Source: Zanthoxylum bungeanum (taxonomy: Eukaryota; Streptophyta; Magnoliopsida; Sapindales; Rutaceae). Taken from it: 64,000 nt of DNA. The position numbers and the translations under genes were made by a program. The stretch spans positions 496,001 through 560,000 of the forward strand of contig SKCR01032772.1 of assembly GCA_019454045.1 (NCBI GenBank), written 5' to 3'. Shown here piece by piece: positions 22,857-35,356 of this stretch. Each line of letters opens with the position of its first letter. The first letter of the stretch is position 1. The notes beneath the pieces were generated by a model. That model did not search any database, was not told the DNA's origin, and saw only the letters and a list, made by a program, of their open reading frames with translations.

Positions 22857-23929
22857 GATGATGGCAACCCCTTAAAACTTGTTGCAACTTGTGAGCTTCT
22901 TGGAGACCAAATTTGACCATTTTGCTCCCCCTCAACATAAGCTCCCCCTCAATGTGTGATTGTCTTGAATATAGCTCTATAACAACTTGACAAACACATT
23001 AGAACATTTACTCCCCTTAAACCAAGGGTGAGGGTAAAACAAGTTTTAATCTCATTTCTAATGATTTCTCCCCCTTTGACATTATCAAAAGTGGAGAAGC
23101 AAAAAAAGTTCTAAAATGAGATACCAATAGATGTGTGCAAAAAATAACAAATTTAAAAAATATGCACATTTGGCATTTCCCCCTTTTTGCCATAAAAAAA
23201 ATTATGCAAAATAATAGTCTTTTTCAAATGATGGATTCTCATGAATACCATTTACAATCTAAGAGTATCTTAATCATGATTTCTCCCCAAATTTGATATC
23301 AATTAAAAAATATATCAATAAATCCATTTGAATATCATATCACTATTAAGCATTCTTTCAAAATGAGTTTTATATATCATGATACCAATTAGAAACAATG
23401 ACTTCAATGCATTTTAATGATTGTCTTCTTATGAATATCTTACCAATTACTAAACAATCAAAATCCATGATTTTCATGATTATTCAATTATGTTCTAATA
23501 CATACATTTCATGATATTCATCTAAGATTATGCCAATTTACATGCATTTCATTTTCAATCAATTAGTTCATATGGCAAGGCATATTCAATCAAGTGATCA
23601 CATATATTGCATTTAACTTAATAAATTTCATGTGATACCAATTGAAATAGAATAGGGGTTTAAATATATGATTAAGGCACTTAGTGATATCAAATGAAAA
23701 TCGATACCAATAGAAGTTTAATACATTGCCTAATCACTTTGTATGCTTTAAATTTATTTTAACCAAGTGAAATATGCATACATATAGAAATTGGAGGAAA
23801 CGGTACCAATGTTTCCGTGAGTACGGAGTTTACCTTTTACCGTTGCGAATCCTCATCTCTTTGAGCTTTTGGGATTAATTTTGCAATTTCTCTTTAAAGT
23901 TCCATTCCCAAAGCTCCCCCTACAATTTA
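22857..23929 (-). other. Non-coding 3' region of TR-GAG copy 1
   Basis: AT-rich, no ORF with similarity. Related sequence occupies the same place in copy 2 (29449-30300): phrases such as gatatcaaatgaaaatcgataccaatag and cggaaacattggtacc are shared. Confidence 0.7.
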
Positions 23930-25745
23930 TCAATTACACTTTGGTACCCAAACTTTCTTGGGTCCATTGGGGTTAGTTTTGATTCCTTGAGGAATCCATG
24001 CATTCTTATTCACATTCATATACATGCATTCAAAAATTTTATGTCCCTTTTTGTTACAAGCATGGCATGTGACATTTTCATTTATTTCATTCTTAGCATG
24101 AGAATAGGATGCCTTAACAAAATAGTTCTTTAAAAATTTTCTTTTAATGTAAGGCCTATATCCTAATCCTTCTCTTTTAAATGCACATTTTTGGGATCCA
24201 ATAAGCATATTAAAATTTTTATGTCCCAATGTGAATTTGCTAAGTATGTTTTGCAAATCTACAATCTTAGTATTTAATAAGACATTTTCATTCAATATAG
24301 ATTCGCAATCGCATGTCTTAGAGCTAGATGGCATATTTGATATGGCATTTTCAAGTTCTAGCTTTTTAATCTTTAAACATGCATTTTCATCATTCAAGCA
24401 TGCAATTTCTTTTTCATGTTTGGCCTTTAAGCATATGATCTCATTATCTAAAACATGAATTTTATCCAAACAACATGCATGATTATTTTTAAGTGTAGCA
24501 TGCTCATTTTTAACTAATTTCAATTTCTTTTTAAGCACATCACACAATTCTTTTAATCCATTAAAGGCATTAAGTAAATCATCATAGTCTTGAGAATTGT
24601 GTACCTCTTCTTCTTCGCTTTCCTCTTCAATTTCAAAGCGGATGTCCTCATCCGTGATAGCCATGAATGCTATTGATTTATCGTTGATTTCTACCTCTTC
24701 CTCCTCGGATGAGCTTGAATCGCTATCGCTCCAAGTTGAATTAGCTTTCAATGCCTTTTTCTTTGATTTTCCTTTCATTTTCCTCAATGGGCAATCGGTA
24801 GCTATGTGACCCGGTTTGTTATATTCATAACAAATAATTTTCTTGTTCTTCCGCGGCCATTTTTCTTCTTTCTTTTCATCCGTCTTTGATTTTCCCTTTT
24901 GTTTTACGGATTTAAGAAGTTTCTTGAAGCTCTTATTTATTTGAGCCAATCATCATCACTATCCTCTTCTTCACTTGAGCTAGAGTCGTCTCTTTTTCTC
25001 GCTTTTAAGGCCAAAGACTTTCTTGTTCTTTTCTCATCTTCCTCCTTTTTATCCATCTTGATCTCCATTTCATACTCAAGCAATTTTCCGACCAAATCAT
25101 CCATCTTCAATGTGTTTATGTCGTTTGCTTCTTTAATGGAGGAGGTGTAGCTTCTAAATTCTTTTGGAGTGATCTCAAAATTTTCTTCACTTGATCCGAT
25201 GTCCCGATGACTTTTCCCAAGGCTCCCAAATGATTGATGATGACCGTAAACCTCGAAATCATGTGATCGATTTCTTCCCCGGATTCCATCTTGAAATTGT
25301 CCAATTCGCACATGAACCGGTTGATCTTCGATTCCTTTACTTGGCTTGTGCCCTCATTGACCATTTCCAAAGACTTCCATAAATCATATGCGTTTCCACA
25401 TTCCGGAAGCTTGCTTACTTGATCCCGATCAATGGCACATAGGAGTTGGTTGAGTGCCTTAGCATTTTGTGAAGCTTGTTTTAGATCCTCACTATCCCAT
25501 TCTAAACTCGGCTTCAGAATCTCAACCCCATTGCTATCCCTTTTTGTTGGCATTTTTGCACCCCGTGTGATAATCAAATAGGATGGCGGATCATTGGCTA
25601 GGAGATAAGTCAACATTCTTGACTTCCAATAATTGTAGTCGGTTCCGGTGTAAAATGGAGGTCTAGTAGTTGAATATCCCTCGGCAAAATTTGAATTGCG
25701 TGGCTTGTAGATCCCATAGTCTATTCTCGGACGGTTAAGTATTTC
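23930..25745 (-). pseudogene. SIRE/Maximus-like gag, nearly intact
   Basis: The N-terminal part reads TGTDYNYWKSRMLTYLLAND, CAIDRDQVSKLPECGNAYDL, KINRFMCELDNFKM. A frameshift near 25150 leads into FRSYTSSIKEANDINTLKMD and an acidic stretch. The rest (24949-23930) holds a knuckle CYEYNKPGHIATDC, whose second cysteine is tyrosine, then an acidic region and a long Leu/Lys/Glu coiled-coil-like stretch. The second knuckle is CHACNKKGHKIFEC and it ends GPKKVWVPKCN. No ATG is visible in frame near the expected start after the primer site. Two CCHC knuckles around a coiled coil are typical of SIRE-lineage gag. No pol follows. Confidence 0.88.
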
Positions 25746-25758
25746 TTGAGAATACCTC

Positions 25759-25770
25759 GCTCTGATACCA
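25759..25770 (-). other. Primer-binding site of TR-GAG copy 1
   Basis: The minus strand reads TGGTATCAGAGC two bases inside the 5' LTR, a tRNA-Met type primer site. Confidence 0.9.
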
Positions 25771-25772
25771 AC

Positions 25773-27089
25773 TGAAAGTACCTACAAGCAATAGCGACAA
25801 GAAATCTCTATACCCAAGAGGGGGGTGAATTGGGTTATCGCTATAAATGCGGAATTATAAAATCTTTGCCAATTTTAAGCTCTTATTACCAAGTGGAAGT
25901 TTTAGGCAATTTTCTCTATTCCAATTAATAGCCTATATGCAAGTTTCTAATCAATATTATAAATGTAATCAAACTTGCAAATAAGTAAAAGTTAAGGGAA
26001 AGAGAAATACGACACCACGATTTATAGTGGTTCGGCCAACGTGCCTACGTCCACTCCCCCAAGCCTCGCTTGAAGATTTCCACTAGAATCGAGTTTTCCG
26101 TGGTTCACTCGTAACCAAGAGTTTTCCGCAAAGGCGCACTCTTAACCCTTTTATAATTTTGAGTTTTGTTCGTAGGTGCACTCACAACCTTTACAACTTA
26201 CCCAACCAAATGAGATTTCACAAATCACAAGTGTTTTTGATAAGAAAGAATTAACACACACTTGGGCACTCACAAATAATAAGAAGATTGTGTGAGAGCA
26301 AAACCCAAGTGATCTAAGCTCACTAAATGTAATGAAGATGTGTGTGAGCTTGTATGAGAGTTTAAGTATTTGAAGATTTAAGACACTCTTGTTTTTGCTT
26401 TCTAAGAAATGATATGAAGGTGCAAGAAGTTGGCAAAAACGAATTTGGGACTCATTTATATAGAAAATGAAAACTGTCCATGCAGTCACTGCCGAGACCG
26501 GCGAGCAAACCGGCGAGGAGACCGGCATGCCGGTCTAGGGTTTCAATGTCTCCCAACGGCTATATAACGTTAAAAAAACTAGCCGTTAGACCGGCGAGCA
26601 AACCGGTATGGATACCGGCGAGGACCAGCCCGGTTCCAGAGAGTAGGATTTTCTTGCCAATACCGGCATGAAGACCGGCGAGGTAACCGGCATGGTATGG
26701 CCCGGTTCCAGTAGGCATGCGAAACAGGGGAAAGCCGGTTTAATAACCGGTAAGGGACCGGTAAGGTCCATGCCGGTTCCAGAGAGCTTCCCTAAATACT
26801 AAAATGCAGATTTGAAGATTTTAATGCATTTTGTACATGCCTCTAATGCATCTAAGTGAATGTGCATGATCCATATGAGCTTAGGCACTTGAATATTACA
26901 TCTCACATTACAAATTAAATCATAAGCTAAGACTTTTGCAATATAATCTTCATTTTGCCGCAAGTCTTCACATTCTCGCTCTTCACCTCATATGCTTCGA
27001 CACTTTTTGTATTGCTTCGTGATTGTACGTCGAAGTCGTCGATTGCGTTGACGTCATCAAAATCCAATTACGCGATCAAGTCGCCAACA
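25773..27089 (-). repeat. 5' LTR of TR-GAG copy 1
   Basis: Same length as its partner LTR (1317 bp) with only scattered single-base differences. The U3 array lies at about 26480-26790. Confidence 0.93.
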
Positions 27090-27904
27090 CTTATAACCTA
27101 AAAAATTACCTATATAAAGAAAAATTCTAAACCTAAACCTAAAACTCTCTCTCAAGTCCCATTAAGTCGCCTCCTGTTTGAGTCTTTTCTCCCCACGACA
27201 ATACCACAAACCCATCTTCTTGTTGCAGCTTTCGCCCACCACCACTGATATTCCTCTGCCCAAATTGCTCTTGCACCTTGAAACTCTCATACGCATGAAT
27301 CCTGGCAAACAGCGACTCCAGCAGGGACTTTCATCGTGATAGTCTCGTCATCGAGACCTGGAAATTAGTCGAAGCAGAATCCAGAAATCCTTGATTGAAA
27401 ACGACACCAGCAGCGCCGTTTTGAGCATTCGAAAACCACTCATCAGATTTCATAGTTTTGATTTCAAGTATTGATTGAGAAGATTTCACCGAATATTTGT
27501 TTGTTTGTTTCAAAAATATTGTTTCTGGATTCATCATTTTTCTTACCAAATTACAATGATTAAGGAGCTTATTTAAGGATTTTTAATCTATAACAATGAT
27601 TATGAGTGTTGTAAGGATTTTTAATTTAGAACAATGAATATGCTATTGATTTTGTATTTAATTTTCATTAAACGAATAAACAAATCGAATATGAATATTC
27701 GTTTATTAAAAGAATCGAATTTGATTCGTTTAATTTTATTTAAATGAACCGAATACGAATATTCATTTATTAAACGAATCGAATTCGAATTTTAATATCA
27801 TGATTCGTTTAATAAACGAATCGAATTCGAATTTAGTGCATTACGATTCGATTCGTTTATTATTCGTCACGAATTCGATTCGTTTATTCGTTTTACCACC
27901 CCTA

Positions 27905-28021
27905 AATGAAACTATGTATTCTGAGATTTTAGATTTATCAAAGGCTGTCAGCTTTGGGGATTTTATGGCAGAATTTTTCAATAGATTGTCAACTCTAGAG
28001 ATGAAGTAAGTTGTATCCATG
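27905..28021 (+). pseudogene. LINE/zf-RVT remnant, part 2
   Basis: Continues part 1 after removal of the hAT element: MYSEILDLSKAVSFGDFMAE, FFNRLSTLEMK, then a stop. It is cut at 28021 by TR-GAG copy 2 and resumes at 33483 with MMWVIWSARNDFIF, the usual W..W..RN.. segment that links zf-RVT to RNase H. Confidence 0.65.
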
Positions 28022-29434
28022 TGAACTTACCTACCAGCACTAGCGACAAACAATCTCTATATTCTCAAGAGGGGTGAATTGGGTTATGGCCTAAATATGC
28101 GGAAATAAAAATCTTTACTGATTTTAAGTTATTTTACTGATTAAGCTTAAGATATATTTTCTCAAACAATAAATATTACCTATATGCAAGTTTCTAATAT
28201 ATAAGTAAATACAAAAATAAACTTGCGGTAATTAAAGAGTTAAGGGATAGAGAAAATAACATTGTGAGTTATAGTGGTTCGGCCAACAATGCCTACGTCC
28301 ACTCCCTCAAGCCGCGCTTGAAGCTTTTCACTATCAATCGAGTTTTTGTCGTGGCTCACCTGTAACCAAGAGTTTTACACAAGGTTCACTCCAAACCCTT
28401 ACACTTTCAGTTTTCTACGTCGGCTCACTCACAAACCCTTACAATTACTCAAACGATGGGATTTCACAAACCACAAGTGCTTTGAATAAGATGTTTGCAA
28501 ACACACTTGGACACTCACAAAGATAAATAAGATTGTGTGAGTTGCTTACCCAAGTGATCTAAGCTCACTACAAATGTAAATGAAGGTGTAATGTGTGAGC
28601 TTGATGTGTGAGTGTATATGAATATGAAGGTTTATGAAACACTCATGTTTTTACCTTAGTGTAATGTATATGAAGGTTGGGTTTTTTTTTTTTTTTTTTT
28701 GAAAAAACAAATTGGGGCTCAATTTATAATAAAATGCAAAACAGCCCCAACTTTCCTGTCTGAGACCGGTATACCGGTCTCCAGACATCGGTATGCCAAT
28801 CTGGCATAGTAACGACTCTTAACGTCTAAATTACCATTTTAAATATATATGTTAGGCCGGTATAGTCACTGGTATAAGGACCGATTTGGTCCTTATCGGT
28901 TCCAGTAAGCATGTTTACTAATAGGCTCAGCGGTATAGACACCGGTATATAGACCGGTATGGTCCGTGCCGGTTTGGCACACCGGTATGGTAGCCGGTTT
29001 CATGCATGCCGGTTCCAATGTGTATGAAATCCCCAGTATGACCGATATAGTCACCGGTATGAGGTGTGCCGGTTCCAGAGAGCATGCAAAACAAAGCATT
29101 AGACCGGTATGATCACTAGTATGGAACCGGTATGTCGGTCACAGTATAAAATGCAGGATTTGAAGGTTTATAACATTTTACACATGATCCTAATGTATCT
29201 ACATGAATGTGCATGTGTCCTATGAGCTTAGATACTTAGATAAACAATTCACATTACATTTAAAGCTCTAAGCTAAGACTAAGCAAGTTTTTCTTCGATT
29301 TGCCGCTAATCTTCACATTCACGCTCTTCACCACCAACGTGCTCCGACATCTTTTTGTAATGTCTCGCTTATGTGCGTCGAAGACTTCAAGTGTTGACGT
29401 CATCAAAATCCATTACGTAATTGTGTCGCTAACA
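28022..29434 (-). repeat. 3' LTR of TR-GAG copy 2
   Basis: The U3 array of accggtatg words spans about 28760-29145, with ttccagtaagc near 28900 and ttccagagagc near 29072. A TATA-like TATTATAAAT (minus strand) lies at about 28720. A poly-T run lies near 28682-28700. Confidence 0.9.
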
Positions 29435-29448
29435 ATCTCCATCTTTTT

Positions 29449-30300
29449 GATGATGGCAACTCTCATTAAAACTTGTGAGCTTTGAGAGTCTAAGTAGTTG
29501 ACGATTTTGCTCCCCTTCAATATGTGTCTACAAAACTTAGACAAACACATTAAAACACATATACTCCCCCTTAATACAAGGGTAAGGGTTGTACAAGTTT
29601 TAACCTCGTTTCTAATGATTTCTCTCCCTTTGACATTATCAAAAAGTGGAGAAGCAAAAATTTGGTTCTAATGAGATACTAATGAAATACGTGCATTATC
29701 AAATGAAGATACCAAAATTTATAAATATACACATTTAGCATTTCCCCCTTATACCATAAAATATAGAAATCATGCATAGAGCATTTCTCAAATTTTATAC
29801 CAATGAATACCAATGGAACAATGCATTTTTAATGATCTCTCTTTATTTTTATGATATCAATTAGTCAAAAAATCATCTATCCATGCATTTCATGAGATCA
29901 ATTATGTCAATATAAATCCATTTCATTTTTAACTAAATATGTTCAATGATAAAGACATGTTCAATGTAAATCAATCAAGTAATCACATATTTATCATTTA
30001 ACTCAATAAAATCAATGTGATACTAATTGACACTAAATGGGGTTAAATATATGATTAAAGCATATAATGATATCAAATGAAAATCGATACCAATAGAAGG
30101 TTGATTACTTGCCTAATTACTAGTATGCTTCTAATTAATTTTATTAATTTGAAGTAGGCATACATATATAGATTAGAGGAAACGATACCAATGTTTCCGT
30201 GAATACGGATTTTACCTTTTCACCGTTGTCATTCCTCATTTCTTTTTAGCATTTGGGATCAATTTGTATTTTTCTTTAAGATCCTTCCCAAAGTCCCCAT
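29449..30300 (-). other. Non-coding 3' region of TR-GAG copy 2
   Basis: AT-rich and without ORFs of interest, equivalent to the same region of copy 1. Confidence 0.7.
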
Positions 30301-30310
30301 TTCAAAATTA

Positions 30311-32058
30311 TCAAGTGCACTTTGGTACCCAACATTTCTTGGATCCATTGGGGTTAATTTTGATTCCTTGAGAAATCCATACATTTCCATTCACATTTTT
30401 GTTCATGCACTCAAATATTTTGTGGCCTTTCTTGTTGCATGCATGACATGTGATATTTTCATTAATAGCAGCATTTGTATGAGAATTGGATGCCTTTACA
30501 AAATAGTTCATTAAAAAATTTCGTTTAATGTAAGGTTTATATCCTAATCATTCTCTATTATAAGCATATTTTTGGGATCCAAATAGCATATCAAATTTTT
30601 CTTCCCTAATGTGAATTTTGTTATAATATTTTACAAATCTATGATCTTTTTATTTAATGAAATATTTTCATTCAAAATAGATTTGCGATCACATGTTTTT
30701 GAGCTAGATGGCATGTAAGATATTCTATTTTCAAGTTCTAGCATTTTGTCTTTTAAACATGCATTTTCATCATTTAAACATGCTATTTCTTTTTCATGTT
30801 TGGCCTTTAAGCAAATAATATCATTATCTAAAACATGAATTTTATCAATACAAGATGCATGCTCATTTTTAAGTGATGAATGCTCATTTTTAATCAATTT
30901 ATATTTCTTTTTAAGCATTTCACACAACTTATTTAATCCATTAAAAGCATCAAGTAAATCATTATATTCTTGAGAGTTGTGTACCTTTTCTTCTTCGTTT
31001 TGAAAGAAGAAATCATCATCCTCGATAGTCATGAATGCTAGATTTATTCTTTCTTCGATCTCTTCATCATCGGATGAGCTTGAGTCACTATCGCTCCAAG
31101 TTGAAGTAGCTTTCAATGCATTTTTCTTAGATTTTCCTTTTAATCTTCTCAATAGGCAATCGATAGCTATATGACCCGGTTTATCACTCATAGCAAATTA
31201 TTTTCTTGTGCTTTCGTGGCTATTTTTCTTCTTTCTTCTCATCCATTCTTGATTTTCCTTTAAGCTTTATGGATTTGATGAGCTTCTTGAATTTGTTAGT
31301 TATTACTATCTTCTTCACTTGAGCTAGCATCATCTTTTTTTATTGCTTTCAAGGCTAGATTCCTCATTATTCTTTTCTCATCTTCCTCCTTTTGATCCCT
31401 TTTGATCTCCAATTCATACTCAAGTAATTTTCCGACCAAATTATCTAACTTTAAGGTGTTCATGTCGTTTGCTTCTTTGATAGAGGTGGTGTAGCTTCTA
31501 TATTCTTTCGGGAGTGATCTAAGGATTTTCTTTACTTGATCGGTTGGCCCTATGATTTTCCCTAAAGAACCTAGATGGTTTATAATGATTGTAAACCTCG
31601 AAATCATGTGATCAATCTCTTCCCGAGATTCCATTTTGAAACTATCCAATTCGCACATGAACCGGTTGATCTTTGATTCCTCACTTGGCTTGTGCCCTCA
31701 TTGATCATTTCTAGTGACTTCCATAGGTCATGTGCATTTCCAAATTTCGGAAGCTTGGTAATTTGAGTACGATCAATGGCACAAAAGAGATTGTTGAGTG
31801 CTTTAGCATTTGAGGAGCCTTGTGCAAGTTCCTCATCGGTCCACTCAATATGAGGCTTAGGAATCTCCACACCATTACTATCCCTCTTAATCGGTATTTT
31901 TACACCCCGTGTGATCACCTTGAAGGATTGTGTATCTACGGCTAAAATGTAGTTGAGAAACCTCATCTTCCAACAAGATTTGACGAGTTGCTTGTAGAAG
32001 CCATGATCGCTTTCTCGGACGATTAAGTATTTGTTGAGAAAACCTTGCTCTGATACCA
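30311..32058 (-). pseudogene. SIRE/Maximus-like gag, fragmented
   Basis: Readable in several frames: LFCAIDRTQITKLPKFGNAH and INEGTSQ (31604-32046), INRFMCELDSFKMESREEID and LRSLPKEYRSYTTSIKEAND (31296-31675). Next comes a knuckle remnant with KPGHIAIDCLLRR (31191), then the acidic and coiled-coil region (30631-31191) and the second knuckle CHACNKKGHKIFEC (30311-30511). At least three frameshifts or stops separate these. The order matches copy 1, and no pol domain follows. Confidence 0.85.
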
Positions 32059-32060
32059 AT

Positions 32061-33477
32061 TGAAATTGCCTACAAGCACTAGCGACAAACAATCTCTATA
32101 TTCCCAAGAGGGGGGGTGAATTGGGTTATGACCTAAATATGCGGAAATAAAAATCTTTACCGATTTTAAGTTATTTTACTGATTAAACTTAATGTATATT
32201 TTCTCAAACAATAAATATTACCTATATGCAAGTTTCTAATATATAAGTAAATACAAAAATAATCTTGCGGTAATTAAAGAGTTAAGGGATAGAGAAAATA
32301 ACACTGTGAGTTATAGTGGTTCGGCCAATAATGCCTACGTCCACTCCCTCAAGCCGCGCTTGAAGCTTTTCACTATCAATCGAGTTTTTACCGTGGCTCA
32401 CCCGCAACCAAGATTTTTACACAAGGTTCACTCTAAACCCTTACACTTTCAGTTTTCTACGTAGGCTCACTCACAAACCTTTACAATTACCCAAACGATG
32501 AGATTTCACAAACCACAAGTGTTTTGAATAAGATGTTTGCAAACACACTTGGGCACTCACAAAGATAAAGAAGATTGTGTGATTTTCTTACCCCAAGTGA
32601 TCTAAGCTCACTACAAATGTAAATGAAGGTGTAGTGTGTGAGCTTGATGTGTGAGTGTATATGAATATGAAGGTTTATGAAACACTCTTATTTTTGCCTT
32701 AGTGTAATGTATATGAAGGTTGTGTTTTTTTTTTTTTTTTTTTTTTTTGCAAAAATGAATTGGGGCTCAATTTATAATAAAATGCAAAACAGCCCCAAAT
32801 TTCCTATTTGAGATCGGTATGCCGATCTCCAGATATCGGTATGCCGGTCTGACATAGTAACAGCTCTTAACGTCTAAATTACTGTTTTAAATATATATGT
32901 TAGGCTGGTATGGTCACTGGTATGGGGACCAGTTTGGTCCTTGTCGGTTCTAGTAAGCATGTTTACTAATAGGCTCACCGGTATAGACACCGGTATATGG
33001 ACCGGTGTGGTCCGTTCCGGTTTGGCACACCAGTATGGTTGCCGGTTTCATGCATGCCGGTTCCAGTGTGTATGAAATCCCCAGTATGACCGGTATGGTC
33101 ACCGGTATGTCACCGGTATGAGGTGTGCCGGTTCCAGAGAGCATGCAAAACAGAGCATTAGATCGGTATGGTAACCAGTATAGAATCGATATGCTGGTCA
33201 CATTGAAGGTTTAGAATATTTTGCACATGATCCTAATGCATCTATATGAATGTGCATGTGTCATATGAGCTTAGATACTTAGATAAACAATTCACATTAC
33301 ATTTAAAGCTCTAAGTTAAGACTAAGCAAGATTTTCTTCGATTTTCCGCTAGCCTTCACATTCACGCTCTTCTCCACCAATGTGCTTCGACATCTTTTTG
33401 TAATGTCTCGCTTATGTACGTCGAAGACTTCAAATGTTGACGTCATCAAAATCCATTACGCAATTGTGTCGCTAACA
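32061..33477 (-). repeat. 5' LTR of TR-GAG copy 2
   Basis: Partner of 28022-29434. The accggtatg array lies at about 32805-33200, and a T run near 32725-32748 is longer than in the partner. Confidence 0.9.
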
Positions 33478-33482
33478 CCATG

Positions 33483-34150
33483 ATGTGGGTAATATGGAGT
33501 GCTAGGAACGATTTTATCTTCAATAGTCAGAACATTGATATCATATTTATTAAAGCCAAGGCTGAAGCTCTATGCAGCAACTTTAAGTTAATCAAGGAGC
33601 CGAAGGTATCTAGATCTGGCCAGTGCCACACGAATGAAAGGCTGTCCAAAATGGAAGTTTAAATGTCCCCCCCAGTGGCTTGTTTCAAGATGAATGTGGA
33701 TGCGGCAATCAATCGGGAAAAGCTTATAACTGGTCTTGGTGTGGTGATAAGGAACCACAGAGGAGATGTTATGTTGGCTGCAACCAAAGCGATCAAATTC
33801 ACAGAAGACGGAGAATGGGCAGAAGACAAAGCTTTATTTCTTGACTTTCATGCGCTAAGACAACAGAATTTTTGGATTTCATTTTTGAAACTGATTCTAT
33901 AACGTTGTTGACTTGGCCCTTGGTAATTTTGTCAGCATCAAAGAGAGTAATTGGCTCATTCAAATGTTAAGAATGCAGTTAGATTTATGAATTCGTTTCG
34001 GATTCAATTTAAGTCGAGAGTTTATAATGAAACTGTTCATGGATTGACTAAATTTACATATAACGATCATATATGTGATGTGTGGAAGGAAGATTTCCCC
34101 TCCAATATTCGTTGTATCTTATGATTGTTTCTTTAATGAGTTACCTGTTA
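33483..34150 (+). pseudogene. LINE-type RNase H remnant, part 3
   Basis: After MMWVIWSARNDFIFNSQNID and FKLIKEPKVS the frame passes a stop at 33660 into MSPPVACFKMNVDAAINREK, GLGVVIRNHRGDVMLAATKA, EWAEDKALFLDF. This is the plant RVT_3-type RNase H core (FK.NVD.A, GLG.V.R...G, E..A). The usual DS motif region (FETDSITLLTWPL-like text near 33885-33925) lies in another frame. The stop-containing tail resembles the C-terminal end of LINE RNase H proteins and is followed by an A-rich tract (34158-34180), as expected for a LINE 3' end. Confidence 0.75.
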
Positions 34151-34227
34151 TTTTCACCAAAAAATAAATAAAAAATAAAAACATATCACAAGTTCTTGAA
34201 GATGTGTTCCTTTAGTATGTAACTTTT

Positions 34228-34250
34228 ATATATATATATATATATATATA
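34228..34250. repeat. (TA)n microsatellite
   Basis: Short TA repeat directly left of the CACTA element. Another lies inside it at about 34684-34720. Confidence 0.85.
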
Positions 34251-35356
34251 AGTTATTGCACTACAAGAAAAAAGGCTTTTACTGATACTAAATTAGTGTC
34301 AGTAAAGGGTTTTACTGACACTATATAAATGTGTCAGTGTTGCCGCAGCCAGAAATCACTGACACTAGTTTCTAGTGTCAGTGATTCTTAGTGTCAGTAA
34401 ACGTTAATACTGTAGTATCAGAAAATTATTGATGGTATCAGTAATCTCTCACACTATTTTAGTGTCAGTAAATTATTGACACTATATCATCAGTATTTAG
34501 TGATACTATAGTGTCAGTAAATTTTGTTACTGCAGTATCAGTATATCGCATATATTTGATTTTTAGTGTCAGTAATTATTGTTACTATAGTATCAATATC
34601 CGTCAATATATCTTTTAAAATTTAAAAATCGTATTATTTCACAATTATATTTCTTATTTTTTGTAATTAAATTAATCATAAAATATATATATATATATAT
34701 AATATATTATATATATATTACCAACTCAATGAAATAAAAAACTAAAAAATTACATTTATATAAAATTTGCAATATAATAGATTAATCGTATTAATCAATT
34801 CAACAGTATCACATGATGAATACAAAAACTCCATAGACAATCTTTAAATGAACATATATATATTTCAAAAACTACTCTTAAAGTCCCATCAAAATGTCAT
34901 GCCCCCACCAAAATTCATGATACTTGTTGAGAAGCCTGCAACAATCCCCCAACAATATGATATCTGGCACAAAATCTGAAATTATAAACCAAATGTTAAG
35001 AATTAGATGGACTTCCAAAAGTATCAATCAGAACATGGCAAAACTTCATCAGGTAAAAAACTATCTCCAAGTTCATGTCCGACATAGAGAACATCGAGAC
35101 ACTGTTAATAGAATATTTTACATCATGATTGTTTTAACTTTCAAGTCTCAAAGCAATCTTACCCACTAGCAAAACTCACAAATAAAACAAATTAACCCAC
35201 CAAATTAAACCCATCAGGGCATAAAACTGAAATAAAAGATATGATTCATATTGCTTTCACTGAAGTAAAAAATCTGGGGAAAAAATTCTAAGCTAAAAGT
35301 AGAAACAAGAATGTATTAATTTACAGAAAAGAGAAATACCATACTACTTCATTAAC

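Larger units (their letters stand above)
21526..27089 (-). mobile_element. Gag-only LTR retrotransposon (TR-GAG type), copy 1, TSD CTTAT
   Basis: Two 1317-bp LTRs (21526-22842, 25773-27089) with TG...CA ends. TSD CTTAT is exact at 21521-21525 and 27090-27094. On the minus strand a primer site (25759-25770) is followed by a SIRE/Maximus-like gag and about 1 kb of AT-rich non-coding DNA, then a purine tract (22843-22856). There is no protease, integrase, reverse transcriptase or RNase H. The LTRs are nearly identical, so the insertion is fairly recent. It interrupts the hAT element. Confidence 0.92.
21206..27904. mobile_element. hAT-type element split by an LTR element (TSD AATGAAAC)
   Basis: Left end TAAGGTGGCAATTT and right end (reverse complement) TAGGGGTGGTAAAA are hAT-like. 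The 8-bp TSD AATGAAAC is exact at 21198-21205 and 27905-27912. Without the nested LTR element it is about 1.1 kb. Both ends consist of repeated gattcgtttattaaacgaat words. The 27110-27540 part looks like untranslated leader (ctctctctcaagtccc), and I see no transposase domain. Confidence 0.85.
28022..33477 (-). mobile_element. Gag-only LTR retrotransposon (TR-GAG type), copy 2, TSD CCATG
   Basis: LTRs 28022-29434 and 32061-33477 (1413 and 1417 bp) with an exact TSD CCATG at 28017-28021 and 33478-33482. The minus-strand primer site TGGTATCAGAGC is at 32047-32058. The purine-tract position (29435-29448) reads AAAAAGATGGAGAT, interrupted by a T relative to copy 1. Gag is present but more broken than in copy 1, and there is no pol. 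It is a related but distinct family member inserted into the LINE remnant. Confidence 0.92.
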
